Source: Petrolisthes cinctipes (Eukaryota > Arthropoda > Malacostraca > Decapoda > Porcellanidae). Taken from it: a DNA stretch of 64,000 nt. This document shows positions 1-11,589 of this stretch, piece by piece. The notes beneath the pieces were generated by a model, which was given only the letters and a program-made list of their open reading frames with translations, was not told the DNA's origin and did not search any database. Each line of letters opens with the position of its first letter. Position 1 is the first letter of the stretch. The stretch covers positions 74,501 through 138,500 of the forward strand of contig JAWQEG010000293.1 of assembly GCA_033782935.1 (NCBI GenBank). Reading direction: 5' to 3'. Position numbers and translations under genes: made by a program.

Positions 1-59
1 TCGCCTGGGGGGGAAAGGGCCAGGTCACGCCTCTATGGCCTCACTTGCTGGGGCAGAAA

Positions 60-255
60 AAGTTTATTACACTGGGAGCCTACAAAAGTCTGTTATTCAA
101 GGAGCCTTCAAAATCTATTGCACAGGGGTACTCAAATGTCTATTACACAGGAAGCCTTCAAAGTCTATTACACAGGGAGCTATGTAAGTCTATTATACGG
201 TACAAGAGTCCTTAAAAAATCAATGCACAGTGAGTCTTCAGAGTCTATTCCACAA
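60..255. repeat. Degenerate minisatellite, about 25-bp unit
   Basis: Six to seven imperfect copies of a unit resembling TCTATTACACAGGGAGCC followed by TTCAAAG run head to tail. Unit lengths vary by a few bases and the last copies are strongly diverged. No coding potential is visible. Confidence 0.7.
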
Positions 256-262
256 GCTAGTA

Positions 263-475
263 CAGCCACAATAAAATAACCACCGACACTTTCCTTCCAT
301 CGTAGTAAATATCTTGGTAATAAAGAACAACACATGTATGATTTTGCAGCACCTCATAATAACAACTGAGGGAGTTGAGTTGACATAAGGTGTTGTTGTA
401 TGATTATATTTTGATATGATACTGATATATTTGTACGATGGAAGGAAAGTGTCGGTGGTTATTTGATTGTGGCTG
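263..475. mobile_element. MITE, family A copy 1, TA-flanked
   Basis: A 213-bp element with about 44-bp terminal inverted repeats starting CAGCCACAAT and ending ATTGTGGCTG, flanked by TA on both sides (261-262 and 476-477). A second copy lies at 1327-1536. The TA flank suggests mobilisation by a Tc1/mariner-superfamily transposase (inference). There is no internal open frame of note. Confidence 0.85.
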
Positions 476-479
476 TACT

Positions 480-935
480 GTACCTCCACAGAAAGCAGTC
501 GAAATATACAAGAATTCTGTTTAGAGTAAATATCAAATCTTGAAAGACTACTGGGTCAAATTACTTTAGTCCCATAGATTATTTGTGTTCTTTGTTGAGA
601 AGGTAACTGGAAGGAAAACCAATCCCCTCCACATACAAATGATGGGAATAAGACATTTTCATTGATATGTCACCTACTGTAATTTTTCTTTTTCTATTTT
701 TACCCATCGAGGCACAGAGAAGTTAAATCAATTCCAACCCACTTCATTCATATAAAAACCGTATGATGTAAACCTTAGTCTTACATCACATTTATCTGTG
801 TCACTTAATGGTAATGAAATAATTGTACCAATGAGCGTAATTTTGAACAATCTTCAAAAATACACCCAAGAAATTAATTGTGGACTCATTTGTGGTTATC
901 ATCCATTTTTTGTTATTATACTATACATTACACCA
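480..935. other. Intergenic, no feature recognised
   Basis: AT-rich unique-looking sequence. The short open frames here have no recognisable domain and no convincing splice context. Confidence 0.5.
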
Positions 936-1112
936 TATTTACACTACACTATACATATACATTATACACTATACACTATACATATACATTATACATATAC
1001 ATTATACATATACATTATACATATACATTATACATATACATTATACATATACATTATACATATACATTATACATATACACTATACACTATACACTACACT
1101 ATACATTACACT
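936..1112. repeat. Microsatellite, TATACAT/TATACACT-type
   Basis: An uninterrupted run of TATACAT, CATTATA and TACACTA permutations. The tyrosine/isoleucine/histidine-rich open frames seen in all three plus frames are consequences of this repeat. Confidence 0.9.
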
Positions 1113-1120
1113 ATATTTAA

Positions 1121-1270
1121 GGGGATAGTATACTTTTGATATATTGGAGAGCGTTGATTCCTCCAGAGTATGTATGCCAGGAAACGTTACCAAATGAATA
1201 TAGAATTATGATGTTGGGCTGTTGCTTGATATATTTTGGAGGAATCAGTTGCTCCAGATTTACCAACACT
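1121..1270. mobile_element. TTAA-flanked hairpin MITE, family C, 3' end lost
   Basis: It begins directly after TTAA (1117-1120) with GGGGATAGTATACTTTTG. The two arms carry GATTCCTCCAGAGTATG and the complementary TTTTGGAGGAATCAG. It matches the complete copy at 17065-17228 in layout, but no TTAA is found at the right end, so the right terminus appears eroded. Confidence 0.65.
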
Positions 1271-1326
1271 GCAATATCATCTTATTTCATTACACTGGAA
1301 GGAAAACCCGTGAATATTATAACGTA

Positions 1327-1536
1327 CAGCCACAATCAAATATCCACCGATACTTTCCTTTCATCGTAGTAAATATCTTGGTAATAAAGAACAACACGTG
1401 TATGGTTTTGCAGCACCTCATAATAATAATTGAGGTGGTTGAGGTAACGTAAGGTGTTGCATGATAATATTTAGATATGATACTGATTTATTTGCATGAT
1501 GGAAGGAAGGTGTCGGTGGTTATTTGATTGTGGCTG
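1327..1536. mobile_element. MITE, family A copy 2, TA-flanked
   Basis: A 210-bp copy of the element at 263-475, with the same terminal CAGCCACAAT/ATTGTGGCTG inverted repeats and TA dinucleotides at 1325-1326 and 1537-1538. The copies differ by scattered substitutions and small indels, so neither is very recent. Confidence 0.87.
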
Positions 1537-1539
1537 TAC

Positions 1540-3600
1540 AAACATAATAAAGCATACATAAACAATTTATCTTGTAGAAAGAATCTGAGAAATAATACCT
1601 AGACAACACTGTATGAATATAACGGAGTCAACAAATTATTACGGTTCATATCATCAACATATTTCCGTAGCTGCATTTATTTTTATTATTTTTTTCGAAT
1701 TCAACCGCACTTGAATAATAATGATAACTTTTGGTGCGTGTTCTACAGGATTATGTGTTCACTATACTATGTACACAGAAGGATAGGATGACAAAAATTA
1801 TTCATAGCTTTAGAAACATTTTTATGAAGAAAGCTCAATGAAGTTAAACCTGCACTTACTAGAAAAACGTGGTATTAGAAGAGATGTAAATGAGATATTG
1901 AACTTGATGAAACTGATAATTAAGGAGGATACAACAATATTTTATAACTAAGTCGCCAAGACGGACACTGTACGACATTTTTAACTTGAAGAAATTTAGA
2001 ATGAGACACTTGATAGGAAAACACCGCATCAATACAGAAATATAATGGACAAGTGAAATGCCTTTTGTAACTTAGACTTGACAGACATAATAAACTGGAA
2101 GTGATGAGTTTCATTCAGTCAGGAGTTATTTTGAATGAGTTACCAAACCCCCACAATGTAGTTTCCTCTATTCATATCTTTATTTTCTAGTGTCCCGGTT
2201 CCCTCCAATAAGCATAACTGTATACCATAACTCAGTAAGTATTCAACTTTCACTGTATGTGTAAGGCGGGTAGTCAGCAACACCAAACAGGTAATTGGCA
2301 CACGAGCAGGAAGTGCTTGGCGAGTGAAGGAGTGTGTGAGGAGGAGCTGAATGGCGGGCGTGAGAGGGGAGAGGTCACCCCTCTCCCCCAACCTCCCTCA
2401 TACCACCCTGCCGACTATTCACTTGCTGCTGAGAGGGCAAGTAAAAAGTGTGTGAGTGTCTGTGTGTGTGGTGGGTTACGGTGGAGTTGGCCCGTTGTCT
2501 GGGAATATCAAGACTGGTATGGGTGAATGGAGTTAGTAGGGCGAATATTAGTGGGTATAATTAACTAGAGTTGGTGAAGTGAGGATGGGAAAGGACGGAT
2601 TTTAGGTGAGTGTTAGCTATGCCTAGTTCACTCGAGGAACATAATAGATATTTGTCACTAAACATGCAGCAAACATATTCGTGAACATGCCGGACTAAAA
2701 GTAGTACAAGGATTCATGCATGTCTACGAATATGTTTTAAATCTATTTAGAGTCCACACGTGTACTGTACTCAGGAGGTAGTTGCCCTCAACATGTCAGA
2801 AATCATTAATTTTCTTGAAAAAGGTTTATGGGTTTGAACGTCAAAATGAGATACTTGAACACGTATGCAAGCATGTCAGTAACAATGATTCGAACATATT
2901 TTAGAACTCGCTTCGGGATCTCTTGGACTGGGCCCAAGGCTTGTGTAAGGAGAATGTTGCTTGGTATATAGCATTGTATTTTACCAACTCATCTACTCGT
3001 ATATGAAGGGGGAAAGTTTTCAGTAATCTCCTTGGCCCTCCCTCCATGCAGATACATTGTTTTGCAACTGTATTTAATTCATATGCTAACCCCCTGACCT
3101 CCATTATATAGTCCATAATTGCTGCTGTGGGAAAAATACAACTGCTGGCTGAGACGACGACGCTATCACCTTGTCAAGCATCGACCTTGGGTAACAAATT
3201 GCATATAATATTTTGCAGCTGTGTGTTTGTGTCGAGTCAGCAGCTGTTTCCTGTGTTGGGCAATCCCCCTCGAGAGACTTGGTGGTCGCTGAACCTCACC
3301 TCTTCAACCTTAGATAAAAGAAGTTAATTAAGGGAAGTAACTGGTATGGTGAAATTAGGAGATTACCGATTCCTACAAGCTCGCCAGGAAACAGATGTGT
3401 GTGTTGTATGACAGAATCTGGAGGACTACGTGTGCTCCAGTTAGCCCACAACAGATTATTCCCCTTAAATAATGTTGGTGTAATGGAGGGTATACAGGTT
3501 TGTTTTGCCAGCCACGTGTCGTACCAGTAAACCCGTGATGAGATAGGCTACTGTACTCTACATCTATATTCATGAGGCATTGGATTTAGTAATACAGTCT
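1540..3600. other. Intergenic, no gene recognised
   Basis: Short open frames occur on both strands around 2140-2530 and 2900-3330, but none shows a family motif, and none is joined by plausible splice sites to a neighbour. Base composition is slightly less AT-rich at 2260-2560. Confidence 0.45.
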
Positions 3601-3612
3601 CGGGGGAAAAAA

Positions 3613-3649
3613 GCTATATGACCTCGCTGTTGCGTCGCCTAATATCAAT
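3613..3649 (+). repeat. Short dispersed repeat motif copy 1
   Basis: It carries GCTATATGACCTCGCTGTTG followed by a GCGCCTAATATCAA-like tail. The same roughly 35-bp block recurs at 23989-24020 (minus strand, next to a GATT microsatellite) and 25435-25470 (plus). This looks like the conserved end of a SINE or LINE family. Confidence 0.6.
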
Positions 3650-3953
3650 AAATAATCGGGGGGAAAAATGTGTTGAGAATAATTACACTTTTCTTTATCG
3701 TGGGGCTGTAGTATAATGCACCAATGATGTATAATTAACTTCTGTAATTAAACCTCTACTGATTAGACAACAAATTACAGGGAAATTATAATCATACAAA
3801 AATACTACACTAGCATGACTGCAGAATTATCGTGTAGGTTAAAATGAATCTTGGAGGACTCAAGGCTTTACTAGTGAGGTGAAGGTGACACCATCCTGAT
3901 AATGAGGACCAATAAAACCAAATCGGTACTAAAGGTATTGTTGCTTTCCTTTA

Positions 3954-3954
<1 letters not shown>

Positions 3955-3997
<43 letters not shown>

Positions 3998-4021
3998 GAA
4001 GTGTATGTTGCTTTCCTTTAT

Positions 4022-4066
<45 letters not shown>

Positions 4067-4140
4067 GAAGTGTATGTTGCTTTCCTTTATCATATTGTGT
4101 GTGTGTGTGTGTGTATTTAAGTGTATGTTGCTTTCCTTTA

Positions 4141-4188
<48 letters not shown>

Positions 4189-4194
4189 GAAGTA
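3955..4194. repeat. Micro-in-minisatellite: GT tracts with fixed spacer
   Basis: Four (TG)n tracts are separated by copies of the same spacer, GTGTATGTTGCTTTCCTTTA. The spacers are nearly identical while the TG tract lengths differ, so a larger unit containing the microsatellite has been duplicated. Confidence 0.85.
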
Positions 4195-4536
4195 TGACTA
4201 TAACTATTTCCTCGTCTTAAAAAATAAACAATTAGTTATTTCTGACTTTTTCAACAACTCGATACTTATATGAAAACCGAATAATATTACTGGTATTATA
4301 ATTATTATGTTCTTAGTTTAATAAAAAAAAAGTAAATTTATTCTCTATATCATACTTTATATTATTTTTTTATATTACATTATACGTTATCAAAATCTGT
4401 AGGGTGAGTTATAAAGTTTAATATACATACCAAATGCAAATTAATTCCAATCGAGGTATATATCATTCGGTATTGTCATTTTGTTTCATTATTTTGCTTT
4501 TGATTAGCAGGAAAATATATAGTATTCGTAGATAAA

Positions 4537-4538
<2 letters not shown>

Positions 4539-4578
<40 letters not shown>

Positions 4579-4611
4579 TTATTGACAGAGATTGAGAGTA
4601 GGCTACGTGGA

Positions 4612-4668
<57 letters not shown>

Positions 4669-4707
4669 GAGGGTTTATTGACAGAGATTGCGAGTAGGCT
4701 ACGTGGA

Positions 4708-4782
<75 letters not shown>
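4539..4782. repeat. Micro-in-minisatellite: GA tracts with fixed spacer
   Basis: Three (GA)n tracts are separated by two near-identical spacers of about 45 bp, containing GGGTTTATTGACAGAGATTG and AGGCTACGTGGAATGATG. The Arg-Glu and Leu-Ser repeat open frames here are artefacts of the dinucleotide. Confidence 0.87.
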
Positions 4783-4784
<2 letters not shown>

Positions 4785-5021
4785 AAGAGGATAACGCGTG
4801 CAGCTGAAAAAAGTCATAGGATATAATTATTTGGCATGTCGCTAACTCTTTAGTGTGTGTCTCGTGTTGGGCTGGAGCCACTTTTTTTAGCACCAGCTGT
4901 TGACCCTCTTAGTGGCCATACAAGGATTCCAACACGGTAACATACATACATACATACATACATACATACATACAGACATTTTTTCATTAGTAATCACAAG
5001 TACACGTGATTTCATAAGTGC

Positions 5022-5132
5022 AGAATAACTCGCAAGGAAAATGAAAAAGGAATATCAAGCAGAAGAAGTCTTGAGAAATGTAGACGAAAGCTTGGTATTT
5101 ATTCCTTTTTCATTTTCCTTGCGAGTTATTCT
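5022..5132. repeat. Perfect 33-bp inverted repeat (hairpin)
   Basis: The left arm 5022-5054 (AGAATAACTCGCAAGGAAAA...) is the exact reverse complement of the right arm 5100-5132, with a 45-bp loop. (CATA)n tracts lie on both sides (about 4940-4975 and 5136-5172). It could be a MITE inserted in a microsatellite or a replication-born palindrome. No target duplication is obvious. Confidence 0.75.
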
Positions 5133-5253
5133 ACACATACATACATACATACATACTGTACATACATACATACACCCGTGGCCTATGAGAATCCATGGAG
5201 AATGTGGTAACTCTTACTGCTGAGCCAAGATGGGTGTGTAGAGGGGAGGACCA

Positions 5254-5530
5254 TAAAAAAAAAAAAAAAAATGAAGAAAGGAAGATAAAAGAAAGGATTG
5301 GAAGAAAAAAGTAGAAGAAGGGGAGGAGGAGGAGGAGAAGTAGAAGAAGAAGAAAGAAAGAAAAAAGAAAAAGAAGGCACAGAAGAAGAAAGAAAGAAAG
5401 ATTGTAAGAAGAGAGAAAGAAAGATTGGAAGAAGAAAAAGAAGAAAAAAAAGAAGAAGAATAAAGAAAGAAAGAAGAGAAGAAGAAGAAGAGGAAGAGGA
5501 AGAAGAAGAAAGAAGAAAGAGAGAAAAACA
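5254..5530. repeat. Polypurine tract, GAA/AAG-rich
   Basis: About 275 bp is almost entirely A and G on the plus strand, with AAGAAG, GAGGAG and GAAAGAAA motifs. It produces Lys/Glu frames on plus and Phe/Leu/Ser frames on minus in several phases, so none is taken as coding. Such tracts can adopt triplex structure (general knowledge). Confidence 0.9.
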
Positions 5531-5660
5531 AAAACTCGTTCACCATTCACCCTGCGACTAGACTTGAGGCGGTTCCAGCTGGGCTCCAGGACCCTTTCCA
5601 GTGTTCCAAGGAGACTCGTGACTACAGAACAGAAAGGGTGAATGAAGCCAGTTACGAAAC

Positions 5661-5715
5661 ATTTTTTTTTTTTTTTTTTTTTTTTATTCTATTTTTTTTT
5701 TTTTTTTTTTTTTTT
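5661..5715. repeat. Poly(T) tract
   Basis: Two T runs separated by ATTCTA, followed immediately by the MITE-like block at 5720. It may be the poly(A) tail of a minus-strand retroposed copy, but no LINE or SINE body was recognised next to it. Confidence 0.6.
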
Positions 5716-5719
5716 GTGA

Positions 5720-5879
5720 GATTCTCTTGTTGGTGAATTATAAGATCACTGATTCCACCAAACTATATATACTACGAAACAGATCCCTTATTAGTACTAT
5801 TGAGGGGGCGTCTGTTTCCTGCATGGCATAGTTAGGAGGAATCAGTTGCCTTCTAATTCACTCACATTAGAATCTCTCC
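5720..5879. mobile_element. Hairpin MITE remnant, TTGTTGGTGAATT type
   Basis: The left part has GATTCTCTTGTTGGTGAATT and a GATTCCACCAAACTATAT block. The right part has the complementary GGCATAGTTAGGAGGAATCA, then TAATTCACTCACATTAGAATC. The arms pair imperfectly. A further fragment of the same family is at about 7118-7175. Confidence 0.55.
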
Positions 5880-5887
5880 TTAATTAA

Positions 5888-6041
5888 GGGACCCAGTGGT
5901 GTAGTCAGAAAATTGGAGGTTAGTGAGTCCTTCTAACATTGCCACGAAACACACACACACACCTATATTAAAGGAGCTTGTTTCGTGGCATAGTTAGGAG
6001 GAATTAGAAGCCACCAAGTCTCATACACGATCACAGGGTCC
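5888..6041. mobile_element. TTAA-flanked hairpin MITE, family B
   Basis: Flanked by TTAATTAA on both sides (5880-5887 and 6042-6049). It starts GGGACCCAGTGGTGTAGTCA and ends ACACGATCACAGGGTCC. A central pair, ACGAAACACAC and TGTTTCGTGGCATAGT, forms an inner palindrome. Sister copies are at 12370-12518 and 16913-17060. A TTAA target is typical of piggyBac-type transposition (established), so a piggyBac-like origin is inferred. Confidence 0.8.
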
Positions 6042-6049
6042 TTAATTAA

Positions 6050-6185
6050 GGAGATTGTACAGTTCTGTAAATTTGAACCGACTGATTCCTTTAAACTATA
6101 TATTTCAAGAAACAGGCAACCTTTATTTTAATTCATTTGTTTTCCTGCTGAGTGTAGTTAAATTCGGAGGTATGGGTAGTCTTCA
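6050..6185. mobile_element. TTAA-abutting hairpin MITE remnant, family C
   Basis: It shares the TTAATTAA at 6042-6049 with the preceding element and continues with GGAGATTGTACAGTTCTG, then GATTCCTTTAAACTATAT. The complementary half is degenerate. It belongs with the family seen at 1121 and 17065. Confidence 0.45.
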
Positions 6186-6189
6186 ATGT

Positions 6190-7200
6190 ATAGTCGACAG
6201 CAAATGTCCTGTCGCTACATCTGCCAAGTCATGAAGTAAGTATGGAAATATAAGCTTCACGGACTCGTAAACCAAAAAAAAAATAAAAATAAAAGGAGTA
6301 TATTAATATACCCCCTGGATATTGTATTTCTGTATAGTGAATGTGTTTACCTTTATGTTATCTTTTAAGAAGTGATGAGTGAGGTGACACATCTTTTGCC
6401 TCCGACTGTATTTCTGTATACGGTGGCTGTGGAGTACACATGGTAACGCTGGACACGTTCGGTTTTCATCTGATACAGTACAGACCTGTACACATGTAAG
6501 TAATGATACATCTAGTTCTGTATTCATACATTGATACATTAACAGTACATAATTCTGTAAAGTGTTGCTTACATCTCATTGTCCATGATGCATATTGGTA
6601 TATTGATATATTGGTATATTGATATTTATGAGACAAATTATAAGGCATTACAATGGGAGATTGGTCTCATTCATAAGTGTAACTCGAGTGTTGTTACTCT
6701 GCCACATCTGTGCCAGACACTAAACTAGGGATAAAGAAATACCTTCACCTCATCCTCTGCCCATTGATCTCGTGATGAAAACTTATGGGACTAAGTGATC
6801 TCCCTCCGAGGAAAGTACAGTAAAACTGGACATTATTCATAGCCCAACATACACAACCACACCTTCGGACCAGACATATGGGATGGCAATGTAGTGAAAG
6901 CAACACCTCTACAACATTGCCGGAAACAACACCACTATACCTTCCCCTCATCCTATACCCATTGTTCTCTTGATAAATAGGCCTGTGGTGCTGTGTGTTG
7001 GCATATTGGAAGCTATTCACCCTCCCTTCCTTGCCATAAAAAAGACCTTTGTTCTGAGGTATTCTGTTTCTTGTCACGGTTTGAAAGGCTCGGTGTTCTC
7101 TAATTCACCTCGTTAATGTGAGATTCTTTTGTTGGTGAATTGCAACGTCTCTGATTCTACTATAAGATCGCTATGGCATACATCAGAATAAAAAGAAGAT
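6190..7200. other. Intergenic, no gene recognised
   Basis: Unique-looking AT-rich sequence with no recognisable coding domain. The end, about 7118-7175, carries a fragment of the TTGTTGGTGAATT repeat family. Confidence 0.4.
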
Positions 7201-7213
7201 AACGCTACTAAAG

Positions 7214-7219
7214 TTTATT
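7214..7219 (-). terminator. AATAAA polyadenylation signal of cuticle gene 1
   Basis: TTTATT on the plus strand is AATAAA on the coding strand, 47 bp after the stop codon at 7267-7269. The position suits the 3' UTR of a short cuticle mRNA. Confidence 0.6.
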
Positions 7220-7266
7220 AAATATGCAATAATGTTTACAACAGAGTCATAGTGAGGCGGAAGGAA

Positions 7267-8090
7267 TTACTCGAAGACGACTCCTTTAGCTTTCTGTTCC
7301 TCAGCGAAACGGATCTGTTCAATGGCGTGGGCGGGGAGAGGGTGTGGTGTGGGCAGCAGTGGGGACTGTGGCTGGTAACCAAATTCATCAGCAACGTACC
7401 TCACCTCCTCTAAGATACCTTCAGGGGAGATTTGTCTGTGGAGGAAATGTTGACAGGTGAGACAGATGTCATGTGGTGCAACAGATGTAACACAGTGAGT
7501 CTGGTGTGACACAGTGAGTCTGGTGTGACAGTGTGAATCTGGTGTGACACAGTGAATCTGGTGTGACAGTGTGAGTTTGGTGTGACAGTGTGAGTTTGGT
7601 GTGACAGTGTGTGTCTGGTGTAACACAGGGAGACAGATGTAACACACCAACATGTGGGTTTGTTGTAGGACGAGTGTAAACCACAACACTTACCTGTATG
7701 AACCCTGTATGTTGGCCTGGCCCAGTGACCCAGGGGTGCCGGAAGCCTCCATAAAGATACCGTTGTCTGCCTCCATCACGTAGTTAAAGATGCCGCTGCC
7801 GTCATTATGGCGTTCGTCGCGGAGAACCTGGACGATTGGTTGGAAGTCCTGGGGGGCGGCGGCGGCCAGGGTGGCCAGACAGGCGAGTAACACCTGTAGT
7901 GGAGGAAGCACGTCATTCACACAGTCACAATCAACACTATATATTTACAGCACCTCAATCTTGTATTAAACATCTTAGTTGAGCTCTAGTTCAAGTCCAA
8001 AGAATTATTATTTCCTTAACCTGGTGTTATCATTACAAGATTATAATAACCCTATATTGTTACTGGTGGCAGGACACTCACAAACTTCAT
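7267..8090 (-). CDS. Arthrodial-type RR-1 cuticle protein, gene 1
   Basis: Predicted secreted cuticle protein of 125 aa. Exons on the minus strand are 8082-8090 (Met-Lys-Phe), 7694-7893 and 7267-7435. GT/AG borders are present and the phases close. The signal peptide (MKFVLLACLATLAAA) is split by intron 1, a classical arrangement in arthropod cuticle genes. The core carries a Rebers-Riddiford-like consensus: FNYVMEADNGIFMEASG, then GQANIQGSY, then [14 protein letters not shown], as in chitin-binding RR-1 proteins of flexible arthrodial cuticle. The C terminus is Pro-rich then ends KAKGVVFE. Intron 2 contains a minisatellite. A TATA box precedes the gene by 54 bp, and exon lengths (9/200/169) equal those of the plus-strand paralogue at 15359-16869, so the two are duplicates. 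Function is inferred from the family, and chitin binding was not tested. Confidence 0.9.
7483..7640. repeat. Minisatellite within intron 2 of cuticle gene 1
   Basis: About ten copies of a 14-16 bp unit, GTGAGTCTGGTGTGACA and variants, alternating CAGTGTGA with CACAGTGA. The tract starts about 50 bp inside the acceptor of exon 3. Confidence 0.85.
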
Positions 8091-8144
8091 ATTCGATGAG
8101 GATGGAAGAGTCGGAGACAATGAGTGACTACTGTAGGGCTGCCC

Positions 8145-8151
8145 TTATATA
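8145..8151 (-). promoter_or_regulatory. TATA box of cuticle gene 1
   Basis: On the coding strand it reads TATATAAGGGCAGC, with exactly 54 nt between the TATATAA and the ATG. The same 14-mer at the same distance precedes cuticle gene 2 at 15298, so this is a conserved core promoter. Confidence 0.8.
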
Positions 8152-8159
8152 GCTGCCCT

Positions 8160-8635
8160 CCCCTTACCTATCCAGCGGTAGTTGATCCGGTTGAGCAGGG
8201 CTGGATGGTCTGGTCAAGGGCTGGAGGGGAAAGTGGATTGTCTTTTCACCTGTCACCAATAAAAGTCCTACTTTGTGTCATTAATCCTAACTATTGATGA
8301 TTAATTGGATTTTTATTGATTTTTTCATAGGTGGTACAAAATAAAGTTATAATATCATATAACGATGGATTAAATTGTGTGTCATCAAATAAAGCAATGA
8401 TTCTGCACATTGTGTTACGTTATGGTAAGCTACATGAGGTGTGACATTTATTATTGTCCAACTTTCAGTCCCAAAAGTAATCAGGTATTTACAATGTTTC
8501 TTGCAAATAGCTTGTTATATCTTTCCAGCAGTGTGTCTATAGGCTGTTGGTGGTGACTGTCCCTTGTTTATTACACCTTTCTCTCTTGATCTTATCATTA
8601 CTGGAGCCCAAATCTACTCAGTCTCTCCCTCCTAC
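8160..8635. other. Upstream region of cuticle gene 1, nothing recognised
   Basis: Non-repetitive AT-rich sequence that may contain distal regulatory sites. No specific motif was recognised. Confidence 0.35.
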
Positions 8636-8638
8636 ATG

Positions 8639-8797
<159 letters not shown>

Positions 8798-8799
8798 GA

Positions 8800-9248
8800 A
8801 TAATACAAGATCAGACAAATCTAGTTATTACAGGCTCGTATAAGGTAAAATATTTTCAAGAATCAATAAATCTTCGTGTCTTTATTATCTCATTTACCTC
8901 TGCTTGGCTTCATCTGACTCAGAAAAAGTACGCCCATGTAAATTGATATGGACAGATTTTCTCTTCGGTCTCCAAAAATATTCTGTTATTATGGAAATAA
9001 AAACTCAGTAACATTCAGTTGGTAGGATGGGACTACCTGTGTTGGTGTAATTGTAGCGATCCTTCCCAGTACCAAGGTGACCAACGTTCGAAGTTTTTCA
9101 CTGCACACGGAACAGGTGGTAAATATCAAAGTCCTTCAGTAATCTCACTACAGGCGACTTGATCTATATGGTCAAGTTCGGATTGTACAAATTTTCACCA
9201 CCAATAGATAGATGGAGGCAGACTACTTCAGAATACTCTAGTTGATTT

Positions 9249-9292
<44 letters not shown>

Positions 9293-10390
9293 GCATGCAA
9301 AACAGGCAGTATTAGCGATGACTGGAGTAGTGGGCGAGGCAGAGAAGGGAAAAGTTTACTGTGAATATTTACTTTCATCTCAATTGACCACACGTCAGTA
9401 TGGAGGTCACTTTTAGGAGAAGGAACGTGAGGGATGACAAACCTTCCCGTTTTTTATTTTGCATTCATATGTTAGCAATCCTAAAATAATTGGCTTGAAA
9501 ACTCCATAGCAATATTTGAGTGACGGTGGATATCCTTGTGTCCGAGTGGTGTTGCTGTAGTGATTTGAAACACAGTGACGGAACTTTCTTGTCCTAGCAA
9601 CATCACAGGAGACAAAGCTGAGACTCGACACACACTGGCTGAGAGTTGTGTTATTATGCTTGAGAATCCATGTCCATATACCACACATGTGCTGACGCAT
9701 CCTTGAGCTCCTGAAACTCTTCACATCTCCTGCCCTGGAATGACAAAGATACTGTATATGGGAATTCCATCTCTTTTCTTACACACTGGTAAGTATTTCG
9801 TCCGTTTTCCGTCCACCATCCTCCTACTTAAAGTGAAATTTGCCTCGCATAGATTCATCATTGTCATCTACATCTCTTAAAACTGATTGGAGGACGTAGG
9901 AAGCACTAGATTGGCCACAGGACGGAGGAAAATAGGTGCGTGTGATACCTGTTACACTTCTGCTTGCCTTTGAACTATTAAGACACTGATAAAAAAAAGA
10001 GTCTTTTATAGACAAAAAGATGAATGTGTTGCAGACTGAAAGAGCAAAATAGAAGAAAACACACACACACGCACACACACACACAGACACACAGAGTGAG
10101 AGTGAGTGAGTGAGTGAATGAGTGAGAGAGGGGAGCCGGGAAGGGAGGAAGAGAAGACTGGATGGGCAAGAGGGATTAACATAAAAAATATATAGTAGGT
10201 CAGAGAAGGAGAGAGGGAACGTTATGCAGTTTGATGATGAAAGGAAGGGTAAGTAAGGAGTGAACTCAGTCTTGTTTGGAGTCAGAACACTTTATCAGGG
10301 GGTCGGAAAATAATTGTGTTGTGGTCGAACTGAAAGGCTGCTGCTGATTTCTCCAAACTGTGCTAGGAGACAGATCACCAGTGTTTCGCT
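8800..10390. other. Intergenic, simple repeats only
   Basis: It contains a (GA)n tract at about 9251-9290 and a CA-then-GAGT-rich tract at about 10058-10130. Minus-strand open frames around 9413-9724 lack family motifs and splice support. Confidence 0.45.
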
Positions 10391-10394
10391 AGTT

Positions 10395-10486
10395 GGAGAC
10401 CGTGGAGCTTCAAGATGTAGGTGGTGGCTTGCTTCTATCCTGCCCCACTAGATGACGACACCTTATAAATACACGTCACTATCTGA
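10395..10486 (+). repeat. Dispersed repeat D, copy 1 (partial)
   Basis: It carries a GTGGAGCTTCA block, then CACTAGATGACGACACCTTA and ACACGTCACTATCTG. The same ordered blocks recur at 43185-43385 and 59215-59413, where about 100 bp more of the element is preserved upstream. Confidence 0.65.
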
Positions 10487-10514
10487 ATGTGACAGTACAG
10501 TATACATGCATGTA

Positions 10515-10673
10515 CAGTCACGAGCACTAATAAGTATTCAGGTGTGCTTCGAATTCCTACCAAGAGACAGTAAATAAATGCACAATAAGATCTCCATTGG
10601 AATTATTTCGTTGGTGAATTTGGCCTGTTCAAAGCTTCAACCAGAGCTGTATACTTATTAGTGCTCGTGACTG
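10515..10673. mobile_element. Tc1/mariner-like MITE, TA-flanked
   Basis: A 159-bp element with perfect 25-bp terminal inverted repeats beginning CAGTCACGAGCACTAATAAG. TA dinucleotides sit at both ends (10513-10514 and 10674-10675). The CAGT start and AAGTAT-like end of the repeat resemble Tc1-type termini (family knowledge). There is no transposase frame, so it is non-autonomous. Confidence 0.85.
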
Positions 10674-10679
10674 TACCTC

Positions 10680-11580
10680 CTCAACACGATGACATAGTAA
10701 CACGAGGCAACTGTGTCTAACGTCGGGCCACATAATTTATTGCCTAGAAATCCCCTGACCTCATAGGAATTATGGTTTCGTACGCTGCTGTCTCTTATCT
10801 CATCCTCGTCAACAACATTCCGCCACAATGACAACATGAGGGGCAGTAAAAGGTGGATGTGGAAAGGGTGATAGGTTTGATCTTCTCTCAATTATTACAT
10901 GGCTGGTGAAGGTCGCATATCACCAAATACCTTCACCACACAAGCTTCAGTATAGGTACCAAAACATTCCTCACCACTCGACAGACACCTTTACCACACA
11001 AGCACCACATAAATTTAATACTTCTAACAATAAATCTAAGCATGTTGGTCCTCACATATCTATCTGAATGAATGACTTACTGGACACACTGTATTTCTGC
11101 AGCCTATACAAACATGTGGTGCCCTGACAACCCCTCATTATCAGTGATATTAAGGGTCGGGGGGCACCTTCACCCTTTTTTGTACCCTGGTCATCAATCA
11201 TTCTCAGCCTGGCCTTGAGCTCTATATCTGATCTAGTGTTAATGACGAGAAAGGAATGAATGTTCGTCAAAATGTTTCTTATAAATCACCTCCTTTATGA
11301 ACAATTAATATTGACATGGTATAAATAAAAGCTTGTGTCCCTGTAGAGATTGTAGGTTGCTAAAATAATGGAAACCTCGGAGCTTCAGTATAATAATCCA
11401 TTTCATGTAAATTTAACTTTATTTCACATTAAGCACCTATCGATGATCTGCTACAGAATCTTTCCTGTCCCTATTGAAACATTGATAAGCTAAACAATTT
11501 GAAGTTTTTTGCCAACCATTGAACCGTCTGGGTCAGTTTCCAGGATGAATGTGTAATGTCAAACGAAAGGCTCAGCAGGT
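10680..11580. other. Intergenic, no gene recognised
   Basis: AT-rich unique sequence. Short minus-strand frames at about 10658-10891 and 11052-11270 have no recognisable motif. Confidence 0.4.
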
Positions 11581-11589
11581 TTATGTTAC

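Noticed and set aside
5131..5550. Phe/Leu/Ser-rich minus frames and Lys/Glu plus frames
   Set aside because: Products of a polypurine tract open in several phases on both strands.
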